This document shows positions 40,837 to 50,546 of a stretch of 54,807 nt of DNA, piece after piece. The position numbers and the translations under genes are program-made. Each line of letters opens with the position of its first letter. Positions within the stretch are counted from its first letter, which is position 1. Source of the DNA: Oscillospiraceae bacterium (GTDB lineage Bacteria; Bacillota; Clostridia; Oscillospirales; Oscillospiraceae); assembly GCA_017430985.1 (NCBI GenBank), contig JAFRLZ010000030.1:1-54807 (forward strand), written 5' to 3'. The notes beneath the pieces were generated by a model, which made no database searches, had not been told where the DNA came from, and saw only the letters and a program-made list of their open reading frames with translations.

Positions 40837-42957
40837 TCATGCGATCAAGTGATGCAGAGCATTGACGAGCAGACAGAGCGCCGTCCCGAGCGTCGTCGGC
40901 AGGACGGCTGCGAGCAGGGTCCACAGCCGCGAGCCGCTCTCCCGGCGGATCGTGAGCAGGGTCGTGGCGCAGGGCCAGTGGAAGAGGGAAAACAGCATGA
41001 CGGACACGGCGGTCCATGCCGTCCAGCCCTGTGCGATCAGAAACTGTCCCGTCTCCGCGAGGCCGCCGACGGGACCAAGCGAGGCGCCGGCGGCGTAGAT
41101 CATCATCGCCGTGGGCAGCACGATCTCATTGGCGGGCAGCGCCAGAACGAAAGCCAGCAGGATCGCGCCGTCCATGCCGAGCAGCCGCCCGAAGGGATCG
41201 AGCAGGGCGGACAGCCGCGTCAGGAGACTGTGGCCGTCCGCGCCTGTCTGCGAGAGGAGCCACAGCAGCGCGCCGGCCGGCGCTGCGACCGAGGCGGCGC
41301 GCCCGAGCACGATGAGCGTGCGGTCCAGTAGCGAGCGCGTGAGCACCTTGACGAGCCGCGGCAGGCGATAGGGAGGGAGCTCAAGAACAAAGGCCTCCTC
41401 GCCGCCCCGCAGGACCGTGGCTGAGAGCAGCCGCGTCAGCAGGAAGGTCATGCCCACGGAGAGGAGCAGGAGGCATGTCAGCAGCAGCGCGACCGCCGGA
41501 CCGCCGCCCGCGCCGGTCAGAAAGAGCGAGGCGAGGGCGATCAGCAGCGGCCAGCGCCCGTTGCAGGGGATCAGGGCGTTCGTGAGCATGGCGAGAAGCC
41601 TCTCGCGGCGCGATTCGATGATCCGGCAGCCCGTGACGCCCACCGCGTTGCAGCCGAGCCCCATCATCATGCACAGCGCCTGCTTGCCGCAGGCGCGGCA
41701 GCGCTGAAAGGGCCGGTCCAGATCGTAGGCGACGCGCGGGAGCAGTCCGGCCTCCTCCAGCAGCGTGAAGAGCGGGAAAAAGACGGCCATCGGCGGCAGC
41801 ATGACCGAGACGACCCAGGCCAGGACACGGTATGCGCCTTCCGTCAGCAGCGAGCTCAGGCGCTCCGGAAGACCGAGGCGCAGCAGCAAGCCGTGCAGGG
41901 GGGCCTCCCAGGAGGACAGCAGGCGGCCGAGCCATTCGGAAGGGGCGTTCGCGCCGACGGCGCTGAGCCAGAAGACGGCGGCCAGCAGCGCCAGCAGCAG
42001 CGGCCAGGCCGTCCATCGACCTGTGAACAGCCGGTCGAGCCGTCGGTCGGCCGCGTCGGGCGCCGTGTTTTCAAAATGACATACGCCGTCGCAAAGCTGA
42101 GCGGCCGCCTCGCGGCGCGCCCGCGCGCAGAGCTCCGCGGCCCCCTCGGCCTGTTCGCTCTCCCCGCACAGGCAGCAGGCGGAGCCCTCGGGATAAGCCG
42201 TCCGAAAGGGCGTTTCGGGCGGCGGCGCGTCCAGCAGCGCATCCAGCGCGTCCAGCAGCGCCCCGCGGCTGCCGCGCTCGTGCGCCGTGAGACCGATCAC
42301 AGGCACGCCGAGACGCGTCTGCAGCAGCTCCAAATCGAGCTTCAGCCCGCGGCGTTCCGCCTCGTCAAGAAGATTGACGACGACGAGCACACGCTCGCGG
42401 CATTCCATGATCTGCAGGGCAAGCTCCAGACTGCGCGTCAGACAGGAGGCGTCGCAGACGACTACGGCGGCGTCGGCGTCTCCGCTGCGGAGGGCGTCCC
42501 GCGAGAGCTCCTCCTCGGGCGAACGGGCAGAGAGGGAATAACAGCCGGGGAGATCGGCGACGATATAGCTGTGCCGTGCGCTCCGGCAGCGCCCGACCGC
42601 GAGCGCCACGGTTTTGCCGGGCCAATTGCCGGTATGCTGGCGCAGCCCCGTCAGCGCGTTGAAGAGCGTGCTTTTTCCGACGTTCGGACTGCCGCAGAGC
42701 AGGATGCGGAAGGGCTCGCCGCAGAGCCTCCGTACGCGGATCTCCGCGGCGCTGCTCTGCCGGAGAGAGAGGACTGCGCCGTTGACGCGGTAGGCGCGCG
42801 GATCCCCGGCCGGCGAACAGCCGACGCAGTCGATCCGGGCGCCGGGCGCGAGGCCGAGCTCGAGCAGCCTGCGCCGCGCCTCTCCCCGCGCGCTCACGGC
42901 CGTCACGACGCCTGAAGCGCCCACGGCCAGCTCCTGCAGCCCGATGTCTTTTCCCAT
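40837..42957 (-). CDS. feoB: FeoA-FeoB fusion ferrous iron transporter
   Basis: A 706-residue protein. Residues 1-77 are an SH3-like FeoA domain (MGKDIGLQELAVGASGVVTA, LLELGLAPGARIDCVG). The FeoB G domain follows with G1 LCGSPNVGKST (about 88-98), G3 DLPGCYS and G4 VVNLLDEAE, then a membrane part with gate motifs (GLGCNAVGVTGCRIIESRRERLL). It takes up Fe2+ across the membrane. The FeoB part is somewhat short and the cytoplasmic linker is reduced. ATG 42957 has GGGGTGG upstream. No separate feoA or feoC gene is next to it. Confidence 0.92.
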   Translation of the reverse strand: MGKDIGLQELAVGASGVVTAVSARGEARRRLLELGLAPGARIDCVGCSPAGDPRAYRVNGAVLSLRQSSAAEIRVRRLCGEPFRILLCGSPNVGKSTLFNALTGLRQHTGNWPGKTVALAVGRCRSARHSYIVADLPGCYSLSARSPEEELSRDALRSGDADAAVVVCDASCLTRSLELALQIMECRERVLVVVNLLDEAERRGLKLDLELLQTRLGVPVIGLTAHERGSRGALLDALDALLDAPPPETPFRTAYPEGSACCLCGESEQAEGAAELCARARREAAAQLCDGVCHFENTAPDAADRRLDRLFTGRWTAWPLLLALLAAVFWLSAVGANAPSEWLGRLLSSWEAPLHGLLLRLGLPERLSSLLTEGAYRVLAWVVSVMLPPMAVFFPLFTLLEEAGLLPRVAYDLDRPFQRCRACGKQALCMMMGLGCNAVGVTGCRIIESRRERLLAMLTNALIPCNGRWPLLIALASLFLTGAGGGPAVALLLTCLLLLSVGMTFLLTRLLSATVLRGGEEAFVLELPPYRLPRLVKVLTRSLLDRTLIVLGRAASVAAPAGALLWLLSQTGADGHSLLTRLSALLDPFGRLLGMDGAILLAFVLALPANEIVLPTAMMIYAAGASLGPVGGLAETGQFLIAQGWTAWTAVSVMLFSLFHWPCATTLLTIRRESGSRLWTLLAAVLPTTLGTALCLLVNALHHLIA

Positions 42958-43014
42958 GGCAGACCACCCCCGTTTTGGCCCATCCTATTCCTCCCGGGAC
43001 AGCGGCGTTCCTCG

Positions 43015-43044
43015 TTGACAAAGGGGTGGGGAAAATGATACGAT
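43015..43044 (+). promoter_or_regulatory. Promoter of the VOC-ilvA-ridA operon
   Basis: A perfect TTGACA (43015-43020) is followed after 18 bases by TACGAT (43039-43044), about 25 bases before the gene at 43070. Confidence 0.7.
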
Positions 43045-43069
43045 AAACAAAAAACAGCGGAAGGGACGG

Positions 43070-43441
43070 ATGCGTGTGTATCGCTTTGACCACTTCAATT
43101 TCAACGTCCTCGATCTTGAGCGGAGCCTGAAGTTTTACGACGAAGCGCTCGGTCTGCGCCCCGTGCGGGAGCGGCGGACGGACAGCTACCGACTGGTCTT
43201 CCTCGGCGACGGCGAGACCGGCTTCTGCCTGGAGCTGACCTGGCTGTTCGACCGTAAGGAGCCCTACGATCTCGGCGAGCAGGAGTTCCATCTGGCCCTG
43301 ATGACCGACGATATCGAGGCTTCGCTGCAAAAGCACGAGGCCATGGGCTGCGTGGTGCAGAGGCCGAAGGTCCCCGGCGGCTTTTATTTCCTCGAGGACC
43401 CCGACGGCTACTGGATCGAGATCATCCCCGTGAGAAAGTAA
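43070..43441 (+). CDS. VOC-family protein (glyoxalase-like)
   Basis: A 123-residue vicinal oxygen chelate protein with two beta-alpha-beta-beta-beta modules. Likely metal ligands are His8 (FDHFNFNV), Glu in FCLELTW (about 56), His in FHLALMT (about 74) and Glu in YWIEIIP (about 117). LERSLKFYDEALGL and LEDPDGYW are family hallmarks. It may be a glyoxalase I-like lyase that detoxifies methylglyoxal; the substrate is not proven. It is 12 bases before ilvA. Confidence 0.85.
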   Translation: MRVYRFDHFNFNVLDLERSLKFYDEALGLRPVRERRTDSYRLVFLGDGETGFCLELTWLFDRKEPYDLGEQEFHLALMTDDIEASLQKHEAMGCVVQRPKVPGGFYFLEDPDGYWIEIIPVRK

Positions 43442-43453
43442 GGTGCGTTCGCA

Positions 43454-44677
43454 ATGACAGAACCGACGATCTCGCTCAAGGAGTTCGAGCTGGCGGCCGA
43501 GCGGCTGCGTCCCGTCCTGCATCACACGGAGCTGGACCTGTCCGCCACCTTTTCGGATATGAGCGGGGGCCGCATCTATCTCAAATGTGAAAACCGGCAA
43601 AAGACCGGCTCCTTCAAGATCCGCGGCGCGAGCAACAAGCTCGCCGCGATGATCGAGCGCGGCGAGAGGCGCCCCGTGGTGGCCTCCTCGGCGGGCAACC
43701 ACGCGCAGGGCGTGGCCTGCGCGGCGCGCAAGTTCGGCGTCCCGGCCACCATCGTCATGCCGCGCACGGCCTCCATCGCCAAGGTGCAGGCCACCGAGGG
43801 CTACGGCGCGAAGGTCGTGCTCGCAGGCAGCTGTTACGACGAGGCCTACGCCGAGGCCTGCCGCATCTGCGAGGCCGAGGGCGCGGCCTTCCTCCACCCC
43901 TACAACGATCCGGAGGTCATCGCCGGGCAGGGGACGCTGGGCCTGGAGATCCTCTCCGACCTGCCCTATGCCGACATAATCGTCGTCCCTGCGGGCGGCG
44001 GCGGTCTGCTCGCGGGCGTGGCCTGCGCCGTCAAGCAGGTCAACCCGCGCATCCGCGTCATCGGCGTACAGGCCGAAGGGGCCGATGCCATCGCGCGGAG
44101 CTTCCGCGCGGGCGAGCGCATCTGCACCGCCTCCACCGCCACCATTGCGGACGGCATCGCCGTCGGCTCGCCGGGCGATCTCACCGTTCCGATCATCAAC
44201 CGATATGCCGACGATGTGATCACCGTGTCGGACAACGAGATCGCCAATGCGATCTTGCTGCTGATGGAGCGCTGCAAGCAGATCGTCGAGCCCTCCGGCG
44301 CGGCCCCCGTGGCCGCGGTCCTCAGCGGCAGGCTGGACGTGAAGGACAAGCGCGCGGTCTGCCTCCTCTCCGGCGGCAACATCGACGTGAGCTTCATCCA
44401 GACCATCATCGAGCGCGGCCTCGTGGCGAGGCACCGCCGCCTGAAGTTCACGGCGCGGCTGCTCGACCGGCCGGGCAGTCTCGTGCAGCTGCTGAACGTG
44501 ATCGCCGACTCGCGCGCGAACGTGCTCACCGTGCAGCACGACAAGCTGCGCGCCGGTCTCGACCCGAACGAGACGACCGTGCGCATCGCCTGCGAGGTCG
44601 GGGGCAAGGAGCACGGCGAGAGCGTCGTGGCGGCGCTGCGCGAGCACGGCTATTCTTTGGAAGTGGAACAAGTTTAA
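43454..44677 (+). CDS. ilvA: Threonine ammonia-lyase with ACT-like domain
   Basis: A 407-residue PLP enzyme that turns threonine into 2-oxobutanoate and ammonia. The PLP Lys is in KTGSFKIRGA (about 54-63), the phosphate loop in VPAGGGGLLAG (about 178). A C-terminal ACT-like domain follows (KFTARLLDRPGSLVQLLNVI). This length and single regulatory domain fit the shorter catabolic-like or Clostridial form. RidA follows after 15 bases, which suits its enamine product. Confidence 0.94.
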   Translation: MTEPTISLKEFELAAERLRPVLHHTELDLSATFSDMSGGRIYLKCENRQKTGSFKIRGASNKLAAMIERGERRPVVASSAGNHAQGVACAARKFGVPATIVMPRTASIAKVQATEGYGAKVVLAGSCYDEAYAEACRICEAEGAAFLHPYNDPEVIAGQGTLGLEILSDLPYADIIVVPAGGGGLLAGVACAVKQVNPRIRVIGVQAEGADAIARSFRAGERICTASTATIADGIAVGSPGDLTVPIINRYADDVITVSDNEIANAILLLMERCKQIVEPSGAAPVAAVLSGRLDVKDKRAVCLLSGGNIDVSFIQTIIERGLVARHRRLKFTARLLDRPGSLVQLLNVIADSRANVLTVQHDKLRAGLDPNETTVRIACEVGGKEHGESVVAALREHGYSLEVEQV

Positions 44678-44692
44678 GGGAGGAACAACGGC

Positions 44693-45067
44693 ATGAAAGT
44701 GATCAGCACAGACAAGGCTCCGGCGGCCATCGGCCCCTATTCCCAGGCCCGGGTGATCAACGGCTTGATCTTTGCCTCGGGGCAGATCCCCATCGTTCCC
44801 GAGACGGGCGAGCTCGCCGTCGGGCTGGAGGGGCAGGCCGAGCAGGTCTTCCGCAACGTCGCGGCGATCCTGGAGGCGGCCGGCAGCGACATGGCGCATG
44901 TCGTCAAGACGACGCTCTTTATCAGGCACATGGACGATTTCGCGGCGATCAACGCGATCTACGCCCGGCATTTTTCCGAGCCCTATCCCGCCCGCTCCTG
45001 CGTCGAGGTGGCGCGTCTGCCGAAGGACGTGCTGCTGGAATGCGAGGTCATCGCGGCGGAGAAATGA
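44693..45067 (+). CDS. ridA: RidA reactive intermediate deaminase
   Basis: A 124-residue Rid/YjgF protein with IGPYSQARVINGLIFASGQI at the start and PARSCVEVARLPKDVLLECE near the end, which includes the active-site Arg. It hydrolyses the 2-aminoacrylate or 2-aminocrotonate made by PLP dehydratases and so protects other enzymes. It follows ilvA in the same unit, a common and sensible pairing. Confidence 0.96.
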   Translation: MKVISTDKAPAAIGPYSQARVINGLIFASGQIPIVPETGELAVGLEGQAEQVFRNVAAILEAAGSDMAHVVKTTLFIRHMDDFAAINAIYARHFSEPYPARSCVEVARLPKDVLLECEVIAAEK

Positions 45068-45082
45068 TACGGAGGAAGTACG

Positions 45083-46147
45083 ATGAAAAAAGTCTTGAAA
45101 GCGATCCTGATCCTGCTGCTGGTGATCGTGCTGGCGGTCGGAGGCCTGCTCGGCTGGCTGACGGTGACCGAGTATAAGCCGGAGGATGTGGAACAGCTCA
45201 GCATCCGCATGGAAAACAGCGGGGCCGCGGCGCTCCCCGCCGAGGGGCCGATCAGCGTGATCAGCTGGAACATCGGCTACGGCGGCCTCGGCAAAAATTC
45301 CGATTTCTTCATGGACGGCGGCAAAGACGCCCGTTCGGCCGACAAGATGCAGGTGAGCGAATACCTCGCCGGGATCTTCGCCACGCTGTACAACAGCGAG
45401 AACAAGGCGGACCTCGTGATGCTGCAGGAGGTCGACGTCGACTCCTCCCGCACCTACGGCATCGACGAGACGGCCCTGCTGACGGCCGGCAGCGGCGTGT
45501 TCGCGTACAACTATTCCTGCCCCTTCGTGCCGGTCCCGTTCCCGCCGATGGGGAAGGTCAACAGCGGCCTGTTCACCACGACCGATTACAAGATCGCGAA
45601 GGCCGAGCGCATCCAGCTGCCCTGCCTCTTCTCCTGGCCGCTCCGCATCGCCAACCTCAAGCGCTGCCTGCTGGTGAGCTACCTGCCCCTTGAGGGCTCG
45701 GACAAGCAGCTCGTGCTGGTCAACCTCCATCTGGAGGCCTATGACGACGGCGAGGCCAAGCTCGCCCAGACCAGGCAGCTCAGCGATTTCATCCGAAGCG
45801 AGTATGAAAAGGGCAACTACGTCATTGCCGCCGGCGACTTCAACCAGATCTTCCCGGGCGGCCTGGAGGCCTGGCCCAACGAGCACCCCGAGAACTGGAT
45901 CCCCGGCGTTCTGACGGAGGACATGCTGCCGGAAGGCTGGAGCTTCGTCTTCGATCTGGAGACGCCGTCCTGCCGCCTGCTCAACCAGCCCTACGATCCG
46001 ACGGATACCGTCAACACCCAGTACTATGTGATCGACGGCTACATCGTCTCGCCGAACGTCACGGTAGAGACGGTCAAAACGCTTGACCTCGGCTTTGCCG
46101 ATTCCGACCACAACCCGGTGCGGCTCGTCGCGTCGCTCGTGCCCTGA
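45083..46147 (+). CDS. Membrane-anchored endonuclease/exonuclease/phosphatase-family protein
   Basis: A 354-residue protein with an N-terminal helix (VLKAILILLLVIVLAVGGLLGWL) that places the catalytic domain outside. Family boxes: SVISWNIGYGG (about 55), VMLQEVDVDS (about 113, Glu metal ligand), VNLHLEAYDDG, VIAAGDFNQI (about 252) and DSDHNPV (about 343). Such proteins cut phosphodiester or phosphomonoester bonds; the substrate could be nucleic acid, inositol phosphate or lipid. It is 16 bases after ridA. Confidence 0.88.
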   Translation: MKKVLKAILILLLVIVLAVGGLLGWLTVTEYKPEDVEQLSIRMENSGAAALPAEGPISVISWNIGYGGLGKNSDFFMDGGKDARSADKMQVSEYLAGIFATLYNSENKADLVMLQEVDVDSSRTYGIDETALLTAGSGVFAYNYSCPFVPVPFPPMGKVNSGLFTTTDYKIAKAERIQLPCLFSWPLRIANLKRCLLVSYLPLEGSDKQLVLVNLHLEAYDDGEAKLAQTRQLSDFIRSEYEKGNYVIAAGDFNQIFPGGLEAWPNEHPENWIPGVLTEDMLPEGWSFVFDLETPSCRLLNQPYDPTDTVNTQYYVIDGYIVSPNVTVETVKTLDLGFADSDHNPVRLVASLVP

Positions 46148-46165
46148 GCCTTTTTCACGGGAAAA

Positions 46166-46212
46166 ACCCCTCGCGCATAGGATGGCGTACATCCTTGCAC
46201 GGGGGGTCTTTT
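46166..46212 (+). terminator. Long stem upstream of murA: terminator that also covers the murA ribosome site
   Basis: ACCCC..CGCGCATAGGATG pairs with CATCCTTGCACGGGGGGT through about 17 base pairs with a mismatch and a bulge, followed by CTTTTT and then the murA ATG at 46214. The G-run that serves as the murA ribosome site is one strand of this stem. Confidence 0.7.
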
Positions 46213-46213
46213 T

Positions 46214-47467
46214 ATGGAATGTTGGCATATCCGCGGCGGCAGGCGCCTGAACGGCGCCTGCTTCGTTCAAGGTTCGAAGAACGCCTCTCTGCCGATCCTC
46301 GCGGCGTCTCTGGTCTGTCCGGCGGAGACGGAGCTGGAAAACGTGCCCCGCCTGCGCGATGTGGACGCGGCGCTGCGTATCCTGCGGCATCTGGGCTGCA
46401 AGGCCGAGCAGCGCGGCACGAGGGTGTACATAGACTCCCGCGTTCTCGACGGCAGCGAGATCCCTCACGAGCTGATGGAGGAGATGCGCTCGTCCGTGAT
46501 CTTCATGGGGGCGCTGATCGCCCGCTGCGGGCAGGCGAGGCTGTCGCTCCCCGGCGGCTGTCAGCTGGGAAAACGGCCGATCGACCAGCACCTCGCCGCA
46601 CTGCGGCAGATGGGCGCGCGGATCGAGGAGGACCGGGGCGAGATCTGCTGCCGGCCGAGCGCGCTCCGCGGCGAAGAGATCCGCCTTCCGTTTCCCAGCG
46701 TGGGCGCCACGGAGAACATCATGCTCGCGGCCTGCACGGCCGGGGGACGCACGGTCATCCGCGGCGCGGCGAAGGAGCCGGAGATCGCCGCGCTGCAGGA
46801 CTATCTGCGCGCCATGGGCGCGGAAGTCGCTGGCGCGGGGACGGACACCGTCGTCGTCGACGGCTTCCACCCGCAAAGCCGCGTCGGCTTCCGCATCCGG
46901 CCCGACCGCATCGTGGCCGCCACGCTCGCCTGCGCCGCGGCGGCCGCCGGCGGAGACGTGGAGCTGCGGGGGATCGACCCCGGGCAATTTTCTACGGTTT
47001 TGGACTTCCTAAATCGTGCCGGCTGTGATATAATCACTTCCGACCGCAGCGTGAGGCTGCGCTCGGACGGGCGGCTCAAGGCTGTGGGCGAGGTCGTGAC
47101 CGCGCCCTATCCCGGCTTTCCGACGGACGCGCAGCCAGTCCTGATGGCGGCGCTCCTGCGCGCCAGAGGCCGCACCGCGATCACGGAGACCATCTTTGAA
47201 AACCGCTTTCGGCAGGTCCCCGAGCTCTGCCGCCTCGGCGCGGACGTCACCGTGTCCGGGCGCACGGCGGAGATCTGGGGCGTGGAGCGGCTGAAGGGAG
47301 CCGCTCTGACGGCCACCGATCTGCGCGGCGGGGCCGCCATGATCGTGGCGGGCCTCTCCGCCGAGGGAGAGACGCTCCTGTTTGACGAAGGACACATCAC
47401 CCGCGGCTATGAACGCTTCGACGCGCGTCTGCGCGCGCTCGGAGCGGACGTCGTTTTGGAATACTGA
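46214..47467 (+). CDS. murA: UDP-GlcNAc 1-carboxyvinyltransferase MurA
   Basis: A 417-residue enzyme of the first committed wall step, adding enolpyruvate to UDP-GlcNAc. The catalytic Cys116 is in LPGGCQLGKRPID, so fosfomycin sensitivity is expected. GSKNASLPILAASL near the N terminus and FPTDAQPVLMAALL are family boxes. The start MECWHIRGGRRLNGACFVQG directly follows a terminator-like stem. It restarts the division cluster with ftsQ and ftsZ. Confidence 0.96.
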   Translation: MECWHIRGGRRLNGACFVQGSKNASLPILAASLVCPAETELENVPRLRDVDAALRILRHLGCKAEQRGTRVYIDSRVLDGSEIPHELMEEMRSSVIFMGALIARCGQARLSLPGGCQLGKRPIDQHLAALRQMGARIEEDRGEICCRPSALRGEEIRLPFPSVGATENIMLAACTAGGRTVIRGAAKEPEIAALQDYLRAMGAEVAGAGTDTVVVDGFHPQSRVGFRIRPDRIVAATLACAAAAAGGDVELRGIDPGQFSTVLDFLNRAGCDIITSDRSVRLRSDGRLKAVGEVVTAPYPGFPTDAQPVLMAALLRARGRTAITETIFENRFRQVPELCRLGADVTVSGRTAEIWGVERLKGAALTATDLRGGAAMIVAGLSAEGETLLFDEGHITRGYERFDARLRALGADVVLEY

Positions 47468-47479
47468 AAGGAACACGAT

Positions 47480-48262
47480 ATGCCAGCTGTATCTTCCCGC
47501 AAGCTCCCGCCCTCCAGCAAGCACGATGAGTTCAGGCCCGCCCGCAAGCGCGGCGGGGTCAGCGCGCTCGTCGGCTTTCTCGTGATCGTCGTGGCCGTGA
47601 TCTTTGTCATGAGCGTTTTCTTCCGCGTCTCGGATATCCGCGTGGAGGGCAACGAGCACTATACCGACCAGGAGATCATCAACGCCAGCGGCATCGAGGA
47701 AGGGGACAATCTCTTTTTCTTCGACAAATTCTCGGCCCTCTCCCGCGCCTATACGAAGCTCCCCTATCTGGAGGAGGTCACGGTGGACCGCCGTCTGCCC
47801 GGCCGCGTCACGATCAACGTGGTCGAGTGCAAGGCCATGGCCTATATCTCCGTCGGCGATGAGAACTGGACGATCGACCACAACTGCAAGGTCCTCGGCA
47901 AAGCGGTGGAGACGGAGCTGGCCGACCTGATCCCCATTTACGGGATCGATCCGGGTACCCTGATGATCGGGGAAAAGCTCGAACGGGCCGACGGGAACGA
48001 GGAGATGGTGGATTACCTGTCCCTGCTGCTGCGCGAGCAGCAGGAGAGAGGCATCGCCTCCGAGGTGCGGCGCATCGACTTCAGCGATCCCTTCAGCGTC
48101 AGCTTTGCGCTCGGAGAGAAGTACACGGTCCGGGTCGGCGGGCCCATGAAGCTCGATCACAAGTTCGCCATGCTCTTCTCCGTGCTCGAACAGCTCAAGG
48201 AGGGAGACTCCGGCACGATCGATGTTTCGGACGGCAGCACGGCTCGTTTCATCCCCTATTGA
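47480..48262 (+). CDS. ftsQ: Cell division protein FtsQ/DivIB
   Basis: A 260-residue bitopic protein: basic cytoplasmic start, one helix (ALVGFLVIVVAVIFVMSVFF) and a POTRA domain (VSDIRVEGNEHYTDQEIINASGI in two parts) followed by the beta domain with LPYLEEVTVDRRLPGRVTINV. It joins FtsL and DivIC at the division site. It follows murA by 12 bases. FtsA is not next to it, as is common in Clostridia. Confidence 0.92.
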   Translation: MPAVSSRKLPPSSKHDEFRPARKRGGVSALVGFLVIVVAVIFVMSVFFRVSDIRVEGNEHYTDQEIINASGIEEGDNLFFFDKFSALSRAYTKLPYLEEVTVDRRLPGRVTINVVECKAMAYISVGDENWTIDHNCKVLGKAVETELADLIPIYGIDPGTLMIGEKLERADGNEEMVDYLSLLLREQQERGIASEVRRIDFSDPFSVSFALGEKYTVRVGGPMKLDHKFAMLFSVLEQLKEGDSGTIDVSDGSTARFIPY

Positions 48263-48319
48263 GCCGGGCAGAAAATGACATTTCGTTTACAAAGAATTTC
48301 ATTATTTTGAAAAAACTCC

Positions 48320-48348
48320 TTGACCGAAATGCCGAAATGTAATAATAT
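48320..48348 (+). promoter_or_regulatory. Promoter of ftsZ
   Basis: TTGACC (48320-48325) and TAATAT (48343-48348) are 17 bases apart in an AT-rich 155-base gap, which gives ftsZ its own start. A second GATAATATAC at 48391 may be another -10. Confidence 0.65.
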
Positions 48349-48417
48349 AAACAGGAACATCGTTCGCACATCATGACACATACATTGTGGGATAATATAC
48401 ACAGGGAGGCATACAGA

Positions 48418-49572
<1,155 letters not shown>

Positions 49573-49589
49573 ACCAGGCATAAAAACGT

Positions 49590-49619
49590 CCCTCCGTCCG
49601 TCGGGCGGAGGGTTTTTTT
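49590..49619 (+). terminator. Intrinsic terminator after ftsZ
   Basis: CCCTCCGTCC pairs with GGGCGGAGGG, followed by TTTTTTT, 18 bases after the ftsZ stop. Confidence 0.9.
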
Positions 49620-49653
49620 ATGCGGATAGGAGGTAAGAGGCATCAAAAGGCTT

Positions 49654-50460
49654 GTGAGCTTTTTGCGGGAATTCGGGGCGCTGTATATGGACAAGCGGCT
49701 GACGCGCGCCTCGGCTGCGCTGTCGTATTTTTTGACGATGACGCTGTTCCCGTTCCTGATCATCCTGTACACCATGCTGGGAAACAGTTACGACAAGGCC
49801 ATGCGCGTGCTCGCCTTTGCCAAAAACTTCATCGCCGCCGAATCCGTGGATGCGATCGCGGAATTTCTGCGCTATGTGGCGGCCAACAACAGCACCGCCA
49901 TGATGATCGCCGCCATGCTCGTGCTGCTGACCTCTGCCTCCGCCGCGGTTCGCTCGCTTCAGGCCACCATCGGGGAGATGCAGGGCGGCCAGCACTATCA
50001 GGGGCTGACCGGCTTTGTGTTCAGCGTGATCTTTTCGCTGCTGTTCGTGGCGGCGATCTACTTCGCCGTGCTCGTCATGCTGACGGGGCGGGAGTTCATC
50101 CAGTGGCTCAACGGCGTGCTGCCCTTCGTGGACATCAGCGACTCCTGGAATGTGCTGCGCTTCCTGGTCCTCGCGGGGATCGACTACGGCATCGTATGGG
50201 GGATCTACGCGGTCTCCAAACGGCGCGTCGACACCTATCCGACCGGGCTCGGCGCCGTGCTTGCAACGCTGGCCATGGTCGGCGTGAGCATCGCCTTTTC
50301 GCTCATCATCGGCGCTTCGGCGCGGTATCCGCTGGTCTACGGCTCGCTCGCCTCGGTGATCTTGCTGATGTTCTGGCTCTACACGGCTTGCCTGGTGATC
50401 TACTGCGGCGCGGCCGTCAACATCGCGCTGAGCAGAGTCCGCGCGCAGGACGGGGAATAA
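49654..50460 (+). CDS. YihY/BrkB-family membrane protein
   Basis: A 268-residue protein with about six helices and the family start RASAALSYFLTMTLFPFLIILYTMLG, the middle AMLVLLTSASAAVRSL and the end LASVILLMFWLYTACLVIYCGAAVN. The old ribonuclease BN name is not supported; the function is unknown. The start is unclear: GTG 49654 is the first standard codon, but the ideal ribosome site AGGAGGT (49628-49634) is spaced for an ATC at 49642 that is in frame (reading IKRLVSFLREFG). I report the GTG. Confidence 0.88.
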   Translation: MSFLREFGALYMDKRLTRASAALSYFLTMTLFPFLIILYTMLGNSYDKAMRVLAFAKNFIAAESVDAIAEFLRYVAANNSTAMMIAAMLVLLTSASAAVRSLQATIGEMQGGQHYQGLTGFVFSVIFSLLFVAAIYFAVLVMLTGREFIQWLNGVLPFVDISDSWNVLRFLVLAGIDYGIVWGIYAVSKRRVDTYPTGLGAVLATLAMVGVSIAFSLIIGASARYPLVYGSLASVILLMFWLYTACLVIYCGAAVNIALSRVRAQDGE

Positions 50461-50469
50461 AGAAAAAAA

Positions 50470-50503
50470 GAAAAAGCGCCCGGCTTATCAAAGCCGGGCG
50501 CTT
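50470..50503 (-). terminator. Intrinsic terminator after the CsoR gene
   Basis: AAGCGCCCGGCTT pairs perfectly with AAGCCGGGCGCTT (50474-50486 with 50491-50503). On the minus strand it is followed by TTTTTCTTTTTTT. It lies between convergent yihY and csoR genes. Confidence 0.85.
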
Positions 50504-50546
50504 GCCGGTTGCCGAAGCTGCGGGACATATTTGACGCTTGAAGCCC

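Noticed and set aside
42365-46987. A 1540-residue open frame on the minus strand
   Set aside because: It is antisense to feoB, ilvA, ridA, the phosphodiesterase-like gene and murA, all clear genes. Long antisense frames are expected at this GC, and its product is low-complexity Arg/Ala/Gly sequence.
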